Shown here: positions 33,262 through 42,855 of the stretch, piece by piece | How positions within the stretch are numbered: position 1 is the first letter of the stretch | Layout of the letters: the number at the start of each line of letters is the position of its first letter | DNA from: Pseudomonas pharyngis | GTDB taxonomy: Bacteria > Pseudomonadota > Gammaproteobacteria > Pseudomonadales > Pseudomonadaceae | DNA: 64,000 bases | Assembly (NCBI RefSeq): GCF_021602345.1 | Contig: NZ_BQID01000010.1 | Location: 124,001 to 188,000 of the forward strand | Direction: 5' to 3' | Program-made: the position numbers and the translations under genes | Notes under the pieces: model-generated | What the model saw: only the letters and a program-made list of their open reading frames with translations | What the model was told of the DNA's origin: nothing | The model's database searches: none

Positions 33262-33783
33262 TCAGGCCTCCAGCGAGGTGTATTGGTCGGGATCGTCGAT
33301 GTCGCTGACCTCCCAGGTACGGGCGAATTTCGGTGTGCCGAGCGGGTCGTCCAGCAGGGTCGGACCGAGGTAGAGGGTCTGGTTGAAAGTCAGCGTCCAG
33401 GCTTTGCTCGGCTGATCGGCGCGGATGAGCACTGACGGCAATCCATCAATGTTCATCGGCAGATCGCATTGATCGCCGGACAGGCCCCAGCGGTTGTCGG
33501 TGACCAGATTCTTCAGGGCGGCGATCAGGTCACAGGCGGCAAACGCCGTGGCCGACAGCGCCGGAATGACTTGCAGCGACAGCGTCAGCACATGGGCAAT
33601 CCGCCCGTTGGCGGCGCGCTCTCCCGGTGCATTTCGCTCGATGTCGATCAGCACCCAGGCCTTGTCGCCGGGTGCGGTGAAGTCATCGTGATTGCCGACC
33701 TGCACGTTCAGCTCGGAGCTGTTGCGCAAGGCTGTCGCCATCGCCGTGAACAGCTGCGAAGGCTGCTGGATCGGTGTGGGCAT
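33262..33783 (-). CDS. Tailocin protein of unknown function upstream of gpV
   Basis: A 173-residue protein starting MPTPIQQPSQLFTAMATALR, with AGGAGG before the ATG. The position between holin and gpV is that of an unnamed gene in R-pyocin clusters. The text VGNHDDFTAPGDKAWVLIDIERNAPGERA and FNQTLYLGPTLLDDP suggests a small folded structural protein, perhaps a tail terminator, since no other terminator candidate is seen in the P2-like block. That role is only inferred. Confidence 0.75.
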   Translation of the reverse strand: MPTPIQQPSQLFTAMATALRNSSELNVQVGNHDDFTAPGDKAWVLIDIERNAPGERAANGRIAHVLTLSLQVIPALSATAFAACDLIAALKNLVTDNRWGLSGDQCDLPMNIDGLPSVLIRADQPSKAWTLTFNQTLYLGPTLLDDPLGTPKFARTWEVSDIDDPDQYTSLEA

Positions 33784-33856
33784 GCTTGACCTCCTTTTCT
33801 GATGTCCACGCGAAGTCCCGCCGCACGGCGTGCAGCGAGACAGGAAAGTGAAGGGG

Positions 33857-34195
33857 TTACTGTGAGTCGCGGGGCGGGATTTCGCAGACGCCAATGCGCT
33901 TGGCAGCCCAGCGTTCATAAAGACCGATGGCCACGTCGGCGCCGGCCATGGCCGTCAGGCAACCGATCGCGCACGCGGCCCAGATGGACATACCGGCGGC
34001 ATACAGCAGCATGATCGCCGATACCCCGCAGATAACGCAGGCCCCGGAACGCAAAGCCAGACGCCGGATCAACGCCCAGCCGCGGGCGCCCTCCTTGTCA
34101 GCGCGCCACATTTCGCCGGATACGCCGCCCACCAAGGCGAGCAGAATGACCAGCCAGATCGGCATGTCCGCCAACGCTTGTTGCTCGTTTGTCAT
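33857..34195 (-). CDS. Holin of the tailocin lysis system
   Basis: A 112-residue membrane protein with three hydrophobic segments (about residues 12-27 LVILLALVGGVSG, 49-69 RSGACVICGVSAIMLLYAAG, 71-90 WAACAIGCLTAMAGADVAI) and charged loops. This matches holins that open R-pyocin lysis. AGGAGG precedes the ATG. It is the first structural/lysis gene after the tailocin promoter, about 32 kb from its partner endolysin. Confidence 0.88.
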   Translation of the reverse strand: MTNEQQALADMPIWLVILLALVGGVSGEMWRADKEGARGWALIRRLALRSGACVICGVSAIMLLYAAGMSIWAACAIGCLTAMAGADVAIGLYERWAAKRIGVCEIPPRDSQ

Positions 34196-34267
34196 GTCAC
34201 GCCTCCTGGTGTGATGGATGAATAGTGTGTGTTGGGTTCAATCGGTTTCTCTTGAGGTAGGCATTCC

Positions 34268-34295
34268 AAAAAGCCCGGCAGCTCGCCGGGCTTTT
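34268..34295. terminator. Strong terminator in the leader between tailocin promoter and holin
   Basis: AAAAAGCCCGGC-AGCTC-GCCGGGCTTTT: a 7-bp GC stem with A/T runs on both sides, so it can work in both directions. It lies about 260 bp downstream of the promoter at 34560-34588 and 73 bp upstream of the holin. Full tailocin expression from that promoter would require reading through it. Confidence 0.8.
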
Positions 34296-34381
34296 CAGTA
34301 ATGCGCTCCTTCGCCTTCCTTCAATTCTGTGTACGTGAAGGAAGCTGACTTTTCGGCGCTACTGGCGCGGTACGAGTCCAT
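34295..34381 (-). CDS. Very short leader ORF before the terminator
   Basis: 28 codons (MDSYRASSAEKSASFTYTEL...), stopping exactly at the leader terminator. It begins straight after, and in the same frame as, the TGA ending the short ORF at 34382-34492. Whether it is translated is unknown; it could be a leader peptide or the broken second half of a small gene interrupted by the TGA. Confidence 0.3.
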   Translation of the reverse strand: MDSYRASSAEKSASFTYTELKEGEGAHY

Positions 34382-34492
34382 TCAAATTGTTTTTCCGACC
34401 GCGGTCCCTGCCCGCCGGATAACTGCTTCTGGTGCTTTACGCTGCACACCCGGGTCAGTTGCCAACCCTCTGAACCGTTGAGGCCGGTTCAT
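34382..34492 (-). CDS. Short leader ORF downstream of the tailocin promoter
   Basis: 36 codons from the ATG at 34492 (MNRPQRFRGLATDPGVQRK...), ending in TGA followed at once by an in-frame ATG. The RGLATDPGVQRKA stretch is vaguely like small basic stress-type proteins, but the match is too weak to name. The ribosome site is poor. A longer frame to 34615 would begin upstream of the predicted transcription start, so I do not use it. Confidence 0.3.
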   Translation of the reverse strand: MNRPQRFRGLATDPGVQRKAPEAVIRRAGTAVGKTI

Positions 34493-34559
34493 CGCTGCCT
34501 GTTCTTGTGGAACTAAAGAGCTGTTGTTGCCAGCCGCTTTGTCGAGCGGCTTGGTGGCA

Positions 34560-34588
34560 AGAATATGCATGGATGCATATACAGTCAA
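34560..34588 (-). promoter_or_regulatory. Tailocin operon promoter with operator palindrome in the spacer
   Basis: Minus strand: -35 TTGACT (34588-34583), 17-bp spacer, -10 TATTCT (34565-34560). The spacer and -10 carry the palindrome ATATGCAT-CC-ATGCATAT (34563-34580), so a bound dimer would block RNA polymerase. It points towards the holin. The likely regulator is the PrtR-like repressor encoded immediately upstream. Confidence 0.75.
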
Positions 34589-34632
34589 TGCGTAAATGCA
34601 TTTATTTATGCACAAGAAATGCGCGAATGCAT
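34589..34632. promoter_or_regulatory. Additional ATGCAT-type operator sites upstream of the tailocin promoter
   Basis: Three more related inverted sites adjoin the promoter palindrome: TGCGTAAATGCA (34589-34600), TGCATTTATTTATGCA (34597-34612) and ATGCGCGAATGCAT (34619-34632). Their spacing suggests cooperative repressor binding. Confidence 0.55.
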
Positions 34633-34674
34633 GAAAGCCCCGCCGCTCAAGGGTTGGCCGGTTTTCTACAGGCG

Positions 34675-34700
34675 AAAAAAAACCCGCCGAGGCGGGTTTT
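34675..34700 (-). terminator. Rho-independent terminator of the repressor gene
   Basis: Stem AAAACCCGCC/GGCGGGTTTT with a 3-nt loop followed by a long T run on the minus strand. It lies 17 bp after the repressor stop and isolates the repressor from the tailocin promoter. Confidence 0.85.
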
Positions 34701-34717
34701 GTCAGAAAGGAATCAGG

Positions 34718-35452
34718 TTACCGGGCGTACATGCCCCACCAGAAGACGTGACCGAGGATGACGATCTGCTCTTCCTGCATATCCTGGAAGCTGTAGTCCT
34801 CGTCCGGGTGTTCATCGCGGTTGAAGCTGCGCAGACGGATACCGGTAGGCAGGCGATAGAGCTGCTTCACCCGCAATTGACCGTTGTGGTTGATCGCATA
34901 AAGGTCGCCATCGATGATGTCGCCAATCCCGCACTTGCCGGCGTTGACCCCGACCGTGGCGCCGTCGCGCAGCACCGGCAACATGCTGTTGCCCCGTACT
35001 GTCACGCATTTGGCCTGATCGAACTGCACACCGTTATGGCGCAGGCTGCGCTTGCCGAAGCGCAGGCTGGAGCGTTCGCTCTCTTCGATGACGAATCTTC
35101 CTGATCCAGCAGCCAATTCAACCTCGCGAAGAAAGGGCACCGACACCTCGTCGTCATCGACTGGCGTGTCGTCGTCCCACAGGCTTATGTCCTTGAGTTC
35201 GGAATGTAACTCGTCGCGTCCGGCGTTGGCGGCGGGCGCAACATCCGCGCGCCCGCGCAACTGATCGGTGCTCACGGCGAAGTATTCGGCGATCTTCGAG
35301 ATGTGTTTGTCCGAAGGATCGACGATCTTCCCGCTGAGAATCCGCGAGAGCGTGGATTGAGGCACGCCGGTGCGACGGTGAAGCTCCGTGGGGGAGATCC
35401 CGTGCTGGTCGAGCAGTGCTCTTAAGACGGTAGATACGTTGCGTTTTTGCAT
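34718..35452 (-). CDS. prtR: PrtR-like phage repressor, HTH plus S24 autoprotease
   Basis: A 244-residue cI/PrtR-type repressor. Residues 1-60 are an XRE-type HTH (GISPTELHRRTGVPQSTLSRILSG). The C-terminal half is a LexA-like S24 peptidase with the presumed catalytic Ser156 (RGNSMLPVLRDG) and Lys196 (LRVKQLY). The Ala115-Gly116 pair in ELAAGSGRF is the expected self-cleavage site. RecA-stimulated cleavage would induce the tailocins. I start at 35452 (MQKRNVS); an ATG three codons upstream is possible. No PrtN-type activator gene accompanies it in this window. Confidence 0.9.
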   Translation of the reverse strand: MQKRNVSTVLRALLDQHGISPTELHRRTGVPQSTLSRILSGKIVDPSDKHISKIAEYFAVSTDQLRGRADVAPAANAGRDELHSELKDISLWDDDTPVDDDEVSVPFLREVELAAGSGRFVIEESERSSLRFGKRSLRHNGVQFDQAKCVTVRGNSMLPVLRDGATVGVNAGKCGIGDIIDGDLYAINHNGQLRVKQLYRLPTGIRLRSFNRDEHPDEDYSFQDMQEEQIVILGHVFWWGMYAR

Positions 35453-35489
35453 AACGCGCATAGTGCTTGAAGTTTTTCGCGAAGACAAA

Positions 35490-35515
35490 TGCTGATTTGC
35501 ATAAATCGTGCATAG
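35490..35515. promoter_or_regulatory. Putative autoregulatory operator upstream of the repressor
   Basis: ATGCTGATTTGCATAAATCG followed by TGCATA contains the same TGCAT/ATGCA half-sites as the tailocin operator. It lies about 40-60 bp before the repressor start, suggesting feedback control. A clear -35/-10 pair for the repressor could not be fixed. Confidence 0.45.
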
Positions 35516-35662
35516 TCGACCTTTTTAAGCCAGATCGCTGTCACCCGGCCGCGATGCCTGCGTCCGACAGACCGCCCATGGTAACCTTGCGCCCATCGCG
35601 GAAAAGCCCGGCCACTGCCGCGCTTTTGCCCCACACCTTCCAACGAGTTACCTGACAATCCG

Positions 35663-38245
35663 ATGAATAAAGCCGTCTCCGACCTGTCCTCCCACACCCC
35701 GATGATGCAGCAGTACTGGCGCCTGAAGAATCAGCACCCGGACCAGCTGATGTTCTACCGCATGGGCGACTTCTACGAGATCTTCTACGAAGACGCGAAG
35801 AAGGCGGCCAAGTTGCTGGACATCACCCTGACCGCGCGCGGGCAGTCGGCGGGTCAGGCGATTCCGATGTGCGGGATTCCGTATCACGCGGCGGAAGGCT
35901 ACCTGGCGAAACTGGTCAAGCTCGGCGAGTCGGTGGTGATCTGCGAACAGGTCGGCGACCCGGCCACCAGTAAAGGCCCGGTGGAACGTCAGGTGGTGCG
36001 GATCATCACCCCGGGTACGGTCAGTGACGAGGCGTTGCTGGATGAGCGTCGCGATAACCTGATCGCGGCGGTGCTGGGCGACGAGCGCCTGTTCGGCCTG
36101 GCGGTGCTGGACATCACCAGCGGCAACTTCACCGTGCTGGAGATCAAGGGCTGGGAAAACCTGCTGGCGGAGCTGGAGCGGGTCAACCCGGTCGAGTTGC
36201 TGATCCCGGATGACTGGCCGAAGGATCTGCCGGCGGAAAAACGCCGTGGCGTTCGTCGCCGCGCGCCGTGGGATTTCGAGCGTGATTCGGCGCTGAAAAG
36301 TCTCTGCCAGCAATTCTCCACCCAGGACCTGAAAGGTTTTGGCTGCGAAACCCTGACTCTGGCGATCGGTGCCGCCGGTTGCCTGCTGGCGTATGCCAAG
36401 GAAACCCAGCGCACCGCCCTGCCCCATCTGCGTAGCCTGCGTCATGAACGGCTGGACGACACCGTGGTGCTGGACGGCGCCAGCCGCCGTAACCTGGAAC
36501 TCGACACCAACCTGGCCGGTGGCCGCGACAACACCCTGCAATCGGTGGTCGACCGTTGCCAGACCGCCATGGGCAGCCGCTTGCTGACCCGCTGGCTCAA
36601 CCGTCCGCTGCGCGACCTGACCGTGCTGCTGGCTCGCCAGACCTCGATCACTTGTCTGCTCGACCGCTATCGCTTTGAAGACCTGCAGCCGCAGCTCAAG
36701 GAAATCGGCGACATCGAGCGGATTCTGGCGCGGATCGGCCTGCGCAATGCCCGCCCTCGCGACCTTGCACGCCTGCGTGATGCGCTCGGTGCGTTGCCTG
36801 AACTGCAAGTGGCAATGGCTGACCTGGAAGCGCCGCACCTGCAACGCCTGGCGACCACCACCAGCACTTACCCGGAACTGGCCGCGCTGCTGGAAAAAGC
36901 CATCATCGACAACCCGCCGGCGGTGATCCGCGACGGCGGCGTGCTGAAAACCGGTTACGACAGCGAGCTCGACGAGCTGCAGTCGCTGAGCGAAAACGCC
37001 GGCCAGTTCCTGATTGATCTGGAAGCCCGGGAAAAGGCCCGCACCGGCCTCGCCAACCTGAAAGTCGGCTACAACCGCATCCACGGTTACTTCATCGAAC
37101 TGCCGAGCAAGCAGGCCGAGTCGGCGCCCGCAGATTACATTCGCCGTCAGACCCTCAAAGGTGCCGAGCGCTTCATCACACCAGAGCTGAAAGAGTTCGA
37201 AGACAAGGCACTGTCGGCCAAGAGCCGTGCCCTGGCCCGCGAGAAGATGCTTTATGAAGCATTGCTGGAAGATCTGATCAGCCAGTTGCCCCCATTGCAG
37301 GACACCGCTTCGGCTCTCGCCGAACTGGACGTGCTGAGCAACCTCGCCGAGCGTGCACTGAATCTCGACCTGAATTGCCCGACGTTCGTCAGCGAACCGT
37401 GCATGCGTATCACCCAGGGCCGTCACCCGGTGGTCGAGCAAGTGCTGACCACGCCGTTCGTGGCCAACGACCTGAGCCTGGACGACAACACCCGCATGCT
37501 GGTGATCACTGGTCCGAACATGGGCGGTAAATCCACCTATATGCGCCAGACTGCACTGATCGTGCTGCTGGCACACATCGGCAGCTTCGTGCCGGCGGCC
37601 AGCTGCGAACTGTCGCTGGTGGACCGGATCTTTACCCGGATCGGTTCCAGCGACGACCTCGCCGGCGGGCGCTCGACCTTCATGGTGGAAATGAGCGAGA
37701 CCGCGAATATCCTGCACAACGCCACCGAGCGCAGTCTGGTGCTGATGGACGAAGTCGGTCGCGGCACCAGCACCTTCGACGGTCTGTCCCTGGCGTGGGC
37801 GGCGGCGGAGCGTCTGGCGCAGCTGCGCGCCTATACTCTGTTTGCGACGCACTATTTCGAACTGACCGTGTTGCCGGAAGCCGAACCGCTGGTGGCCAAC
37901 GTGCACCTTAATGCGACCGAACACAATGAACGCATCGTGTTCCTGCACCATGTGTTGCCAGGCCCGGCAAGCCAGAGTTACGGCCTCGCGGTCGCACAGT
38001 TGGCCGGTGTGCCAAGCGAAGTGATCGTACGTGCTCGTGAGCACTTGAGCCGCCTGGAAGATACCGCGCTGCCGCATGAGGCGCCAAAACCGGCCGTCAA
38101 GGGCAAACCGGCGACGCCGCAGCAGAGCGACATGTTCGCCAGCCTGCCGCACCCGGTGCTGGATGAGTTGGCCAAGCTGGATCTGGATGACGTCACACCG
38201 CGTCGTGCACTCGAAATGCTCTATGCACTAAAGAACCGGATCTAA
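35663..38245 (+). CDS. mutS: DNA mismatch repair protein MutS
   Basis: An 860-residue MutS. The N-terminal mismatch-binding motif GDFYEIF (with the Phe-x-Glu pair) is near residues 36-42. The clamp and lever domains follow. The ATPase has Walker [14 protein letters not shown] near residue 617, signature [17 protein letters not shown], and Walker [17 protein letters not shown]. It recognises mispairs and recruits MutL. The gene is divergent from the tailocin repressor and marks the right border of the island. Confidence 0.98.
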   Translation: MNKAVSDLSSHTPMMQQYWRLKNQHPDQLMFYRMGDFYEIFYEDAKKAAKLLDITLTARGQSAGQAIPMCGIPYHAAEGYLAKLVKLGESVVICEQVGDPATSKGPVERQVVRIITPGTVSDEALLDERRDNLIAAVLGDERLFGLAVLDITSGNFTVLEIKGWENLLAELERVNPVELLIPDDWPKDLPAEKRRGVRRRAPWDFERDSALKSLCQQFSTQDLKGFGCETLTLAIGAAGCLLAYAKETQRTALPHLRSLRHERLDDTVVLDGASRRNLELDTNLAGGRDNTLQSVVDRCQTAMGSRLLTRWLNRPLRDLTVLLARQTSITCLLDRYRFEDLQPQLKEIGDIERILARIGLRNARPRDLARLRDALGALPELQVAMADLEAPHLQRLATTTSTYPELAALLEKAIIDNPPAVIRDGGVLKTGYDSELDELQSLSENAGQFLIDLEAREKARTGLANLKVGYNRIHGYFIELPSKQAESAPADYIRRQTLKGAERFITPELKEFEDKALSAKSRALAREKMLYEALLEDLISQLPPLQDTASALAELDVLSNLAERALNLDLNCPTFVSEPCMRITQGRHPVVEQVLTTPFVANDLSLDDNTRMLVITGPNMGGKSTYMRQTALIVLLAHIGSFVPAASCELSLVDRIFTRIGSSDDLAGGRSTFMVEMSETANILHNATERSLVLMDEVGRGTSTFDGLSLAWAAAERLAQLRAYTLFATHYFELTVLPEAEPLVANVHLNATEHNERIVFLHHVLPGPASQSYGLAVAQLAGVPSEVIVRAREHLSRLEDTALPHEAPKPAVKGKPATPQQSDMFASLPHPVLDELAKLDLDDVTPRRALEMLYALKNRI

Positions 38246-38408
38246 GCACCGACGAACCGGATATAACGCAAACGGCTTCAAGCTGTTAGAATCTCGCGCG
38301 GTTTGGGATGCTGCTGGCTAATAGCCTGGCTGGCAGACATCGCTCCCGAACCTGGCGACCCCAACCGTGAAGGGGCAACGCTGCCGCCGCCTGAGGAGAA
38401 AATTAGAA

Positions 38409-38732
38409 ATGACCTTCGTCGTCACCGACAACTGCATCAAGTGCAAGTACACCGACTGCGTAGAAGTCTGTCCGGTGGACTGCTTTTACGAAGGCCCGAA
38501 CTTCCTGGTGATTCACCCGGATGAGTGCATCGACTGCGCCCTGTGCGAACCGGAATGCCCGGCCGTGGCCATTTTCTCCGAGGACGAAGTTCCGGAAGAA
38601 ATGCAGGAATTCATTCAGCTGAACGTTGAGCTGGCCGAAATCTGGCCGAACATCACCGAGAAGAAAGAATCGCTGCCGGATGCCGAAGAGTGGGATGGCG
38701 TCAAAGGCAAGATCAAAGACCTCGAACGCTGA
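38409..38732 (+). CDS. fdxA: 7Fe ferredoxin FdxA
   Basis: A 107-residue ferredoxin with cluster ligands in [18 protein letters not shown] and [14 protein letters not shown], the pattern for one 3Fe-4S and one 4Fe-4S cluster. The ATG at 38409 follows GAGGAG. The acidic C-terminal tail ([20 protein letters not shown]) is typical of the Azotobacter/Pseudomonas FdxA type. It carries electrons in the cytoplasm; the partner is not shown by context. Confidence 0.96.
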   Translation: MTFVVTDNCIKCKYTDCVEVCPVDCFYEGPNFLVIHPDECIDCALCEPECPAVAIFSEDEVPEEMQEFIQLNVELAEIWPNITEKKESLPDAEEWDGVKGKIKDLER

Positions 38733-38751
38733 TCTGTCCCGCGTTCGAATG

Positions 38752-38775
38752 AAAAGGCCCCTCGCGGGCCTTTTT
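38752..38775 (+). terminator. Terminator of fdxA
   Basis: AAAAGGCCC-CTCG-CGGGCC followed by TTTTT on the plus strand, 20 bp after the fdxA stop. Confidence 0.85.
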
Positions 38776-38804
38776 GTTTTTGCGGGTTTGGCTTTTCTTC
38801 AGGC

Positions 38805-38933
38805 AAAAAAAGGGGCGGTTTGACCCGCCCACATTTTTTCCCTATTCCCTGTGTTCCTTTTCATCGTCCTGATGAATCGCGTCCTGCGATGTCCATTCCC
38901 CTCTTCCTTGAAGGGCGTGTCTATCCGTCGACA
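38805..38933 (-). ncRNA. rsmZ: RsmZ-type regulatory small RNA
   Basis: About 129 nt, starting TGTCGACGGATAGACAC and ending in the terminator GGGCGG-GTCAAA-CCGCCC with seven T residues. It carries repeated GGA motifs, several in loops (ACGGAUAG, AAGGAAG, AUGGACAU, CAGGACG, CAGGACGAUG, AAGGAAC), which titrate the translational repressor RsmA/RsmE. The place between fdxA and rpoS and the GacA-like upstream site agree with Pseudomonas rsmZ. Exact 5' end is taken by analogy. Confidence 0.92.
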
Positions 38934-39105
38934 CAACCCAGATACTAGCGAGTTCCCCGCAGGGGGCAACCGGCTCTCAGCGCATGAGCCTGTTGTCATA
39001 AGCCCTTAACATTCAAAAATAACCATATAAATCAATATCTTATTGATCATCGATGAGCGCAATCGCCTTCGGCAGCAGTGTAAAAATAACGAACACTTAC
39101 GATAC

Positions 39106-39123
39106 AGTCAGCAAAGGCTTACA
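39106..39123 (-). promoter_or_regulatory. GacA upstream activating sequence of rsmZ
   Basis: Minus strand TGTAAG-CCTTTG-CTGACT fits the TGTAAG-N6-CTTACA consensus with two mismatches in the second arm. Its centre is about 181 bp upstream of the presumed rsmZ start, the distance known for GacA control of this RNA. Confidence 0.8.
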
Positions 39124-39169
39124 GCGCAAACCTACAAGGTGGGAATGCCTCCCGCTTTCAGCACACAAA

Positions 39170-39196
39170 CAAAAAGCCCCGAACCAGTCGGGGCTT
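39170..39196 (-). terminator. Terminator of rpoS
   Basis: Stem AAAGCCCCGA/TCGGGGCTTT followed by TTTTTGTTT on the minus strand, 25 bp after the rpoS stop. Confidence 0.85.
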
Positions 39197-39221
39197 TCTG
39201 CATAGCGGTCAGGCGGGCGGC

Positions 39222-40229
39222 TTATTGAAACAGCGACTCGCTCGACAGGCCGTTTTTCTCGAGAATTTCCCGAAGGCGTTTGAGGCCTTCCACCTGGATC
39301 TGTCTCACCCGTTCCCGTGTCAGGCCGATCTCCAGGCCTACATCCTCCAGCGTGCTGCTCTCGTGACCGCGCAGGCCGAAGCGGCGTACCACCACTTCGC
39401 GTTGCTTGTCGGTCAGCTCCGAGAGCCATTGATCGATGCTCTGCGACAGGTCGTCATCCTGCAGCAGTTCGCACGGATCGGTCGGACGGTCATCCGTCAG
39501 GGTGTCGAGCAGGGTTTTATCCGAATCCGGACCCAGCGAGACGTCGACCGAAGAAACCCGCTCGTTCAGGCCCAGCATGCGCTTGACCTCGCCCACCGGT
39601 TTTTCCAGCAGGTTGGCAATTTCTTCGGGTGAAGGTTCGTGATCGAGCTTTTGCGTCAGCTCCCGTGCAGCCCGCAGGTACACGTTGAGCTCCTTGACTA
39701 CATGGATCGGCAACCGGATGGTCCGGGTCTGATTCATGATTGCGCGTTCGATGGTCTGACGGATCCACCAGGTCGCGTAGGTCGAGAAGCGGAAGCCGCG
39801 CTCGGGATCGAACTTTTCCACCGCGCGGATCAATCCGAGGTTGCCCTCTTCGATCAGATCCAGCAGCGACAGCCCCCGATTGACGTAACGCCGAGCGATT
39901 TTGACCACCAGCCGCAGGTTACTTTCGATCATGCGCTTGCGCCCGGCAGGATCGCCACTTTGCGACAAGCGCGCAAAATGAACTTCTTCTTCCGGGGAGA
40001 GCAGAGGGGAAAAGCCGATTTCGTTGAGGTAGAGCTGCGTGGCATCAAGTGCCCGAGTGTAATCGATGTACTTATGTTGTTTAAGTGAAGCGGAGTGTTT
40101 GGATTTGGCACGAACGGAAGGTGGAGCAGCCCCTTCATCATTCGACATCGAATCCGAATCGATGCCGGTCTCCATCAGGAGAACCTCATCGTCGATGTCA
40201 AACTCCGGCACTTCTTTACTGAGAGCCAT
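39222..40229 (-). CDS. rpoS: Stationary-phase sigma factor RpoS
   Basis: A 335-residue sigma-38. Region 2 contains [57 protein letters not shown], and region 4 contains [36 protein letters not shown]. The N-terminal 55 residues are acidic and Pseudomonas-specific. It directs RNA polymerase to general-stress and stationary-phase promoters. It follows nlpD on the same strand; in many gamma-proteobacteria the main rpoS promoter lies within nlpD. Confidence 0.98.
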   Translation of the reverse strand: MALSKEVPEFDIDDEVLLMETGIDSDSMSNDEGAAPPSVRAKSKHSASLKQHKYIDYTRALDATQLYLNEIGFSPLLSPEEEVHFARLSQSGDPAGRKRMIESNLRLVVKIARRYVNRGLSLLDLIEEGNLGLIRAVEKFDPERGFRFSTYATWWIRQTIERAIMNQTRTIRLPIHVVKELNVYLRAARELTQKLDHEPSPEEIANLLEKPVGEVKRMLGLNERVSSVDVSLGPDSDKTLLDTLTDDRPTDPCELLQDDDLSQSIDQWLSELTDKQREVVVRRFGLRGHESSTLEDVGLEIGLTRERVRQIQVEGLKRLREILEKNGLSSESLFQ

Positions 40230-40335
40230 TGTTATAGTCCTTTGGTGAGTTCGACCCCAAGCTCAAGCGACGCCTTTATCCTTGGCAACGCTGGAGCCTG
40301 TCCCCTCTACGTGACGGAACAGGCTGGTCTGCAAA

Positions 40336-41217
40336 TCAACGTCTTGGCAGGAACTGCAGCGGATCTACAGGTTTACCTTGTCGGCGAATCTCAAAATGCA
40401 GTTTCACCCGGTCTGTACCCGTTGACCCCATTTCGGCAATTGTCTGTCCGACCTTGACCTGCTGCCCCTCCCGTACCAACAGCCGACGGTTGTGTCCGTA
40501 AGCACTGACGTAGGTTTCGCTGTGTTTGATGATGACCAATTCGCCGTAGCCCCTTAAGCCACTCCCGGCGTATACCACCGTCCCATCAGACGCAGCTAAA
40601 ACAGGCTGTCCCAAATCTCCGGCGATATCAATTCCTTTATTCAAACTACCGTTTGAAGAGAATTTTCCAATGAGAATGCCATTAGATGGCCATCCCCAGC
40701 CGGTCGGGGCCGGGCCCGGTGGAGGCAGTGGAGCGGGTGTTGACTTGTTGGCGACGGACGGTACAACCGTCGTCGAAGCCGCACCGGAACCCGTGGTTGT
40801 GGTGGTTGTCGTGCCATTTGCCTGGCGCCGGATAACCGTGGTTTTGCTGGACGAAGACGCTGAAGAACCGGAGTTGCTGACGACCGCCGTCGACGTTGAA
40901 CCGGTACGGCCGTCGAAGCGAATCGTCTGACCCGGATGTATCGTGTATGGCGTAGGAATATTGTTCCGGGCGGCGAGGGCTTTGTAGTCCCAGCCGTAGC
41001 GAAAAGCGATGGAAAACAGGGTATCGCCCGGACGGACTACATACTGCCCGGTCGTCACGACCGGACGCTGGGCCACCGTATTGTTGCGATCGACGACCCG
41101 AACGTTGCTCGATTTTGTGCTGGAGCAACCGACCAGCAAGGTGCTCAAGACAAGGCCAGTCACCAGGCGCTGAAAGCTCGTGTTACCCATACGCTGCGCA
41201 ATGACTGTGAGACTCAC
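40336..41217 (-). CDS. nlpD: Lipoprotein NlpD, LysM and degenerate M23 domain
   Basis: A 293-residue outer-membrane lipoprotein. The GTG start at 41217 (VSLTVIAQRMGNTS) has AGGGAGC upstream. The lipobox LLVGC gives lipidated Cys31. A LysM domain follows (YVVRPGDTLFSIAFRYGWDYKAL...), then a low-complexity Ser/Thr linker and a C-terminal LytM/M23 fold. That fold reads NKGIDIA and KLHFEIR where active enzymes have HxxxD and HxH, so it is probably non-catalytic and acts as an amidase activator in cell division. An ATG nine codons further in is an alternative start. Confidence 0.93.
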   Translation of the reverse strand: MSLTVIAQRMGNTSFQRLVTGLVLSTLLVGCSSTKSSNVRVVDRNNTVAQRPVVTTGQYVVRPGDTLFSIAFRYGWDYKALAARNNIPTPYTIHPGQTIRFDGRTGSTSTAVVSNSGSSASSSSKTTVIRRQANGTTTTTTTGSGAASTTVVPSVANKSTPAPLPPPGPAPTGWGWPSNGILIGKFSSNGSLNKGIDIAGDLGQPVLAASDGTVVYAGSGLRGYGELVIIKHSETYVSAYGHNRRLLVREGQQVKVGQTIAEMGSTGTDRVKLHFEIRRQGKPVDPLQFLPRR

Positions 41218-41428
41218 CCGCCGCTCCCTTTGTGGTGGCTGAAAAATGTGGAATACCGATTCCGGTATGAAACTTCGCAAGTATAACGGGCGCAACCGGC
41301 TTTAACTTTATAGAAGCGCTATCGCTCGGCGCACACGTTTGCTTGTAGACGATCCGTCCTGTTTAAACACTCGCTGCCGCTGTAAGACAGGCACGCGCGA
41401 AAGGAATTCAGCGGCTTCGAACAAATGC

Positions 41429-42842
<1,414 letters not shown>

Positions 42843-42855
<13 letters not shown>

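Noticed and set aside
34569-34584. LexA box at the tailocin promoter
   Set aside because: The minus strand has a perfect left half (CTGTATAT), but the right half is GCATCCAT, so CTG-N10-CAG is not met. The ATGCAT palindromes explain the site better.
34493-34615. Longer form of the leader ORF, starting MCINKCIYALTVYAS
   Set aside because: The start lies upstream of the predicted transcription start and inside the operator palindromes, with no ribosome site.
1438-35452. Intact prophage or type VI secretion system
   Set aside because: No capsid, portal, terminase, integrase or replication genes for a phage. No TssB/C pair, TssJLM membrane complex or ClpV for type VI. Lysis genes and fibres point to tailocins.
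35648-38152. An 834-codon minus-strand frame opposite mutS
   Set aside because: Shadow of mutS codon bias; composition rich in Arg, Gln and His, and no recognisable domain.
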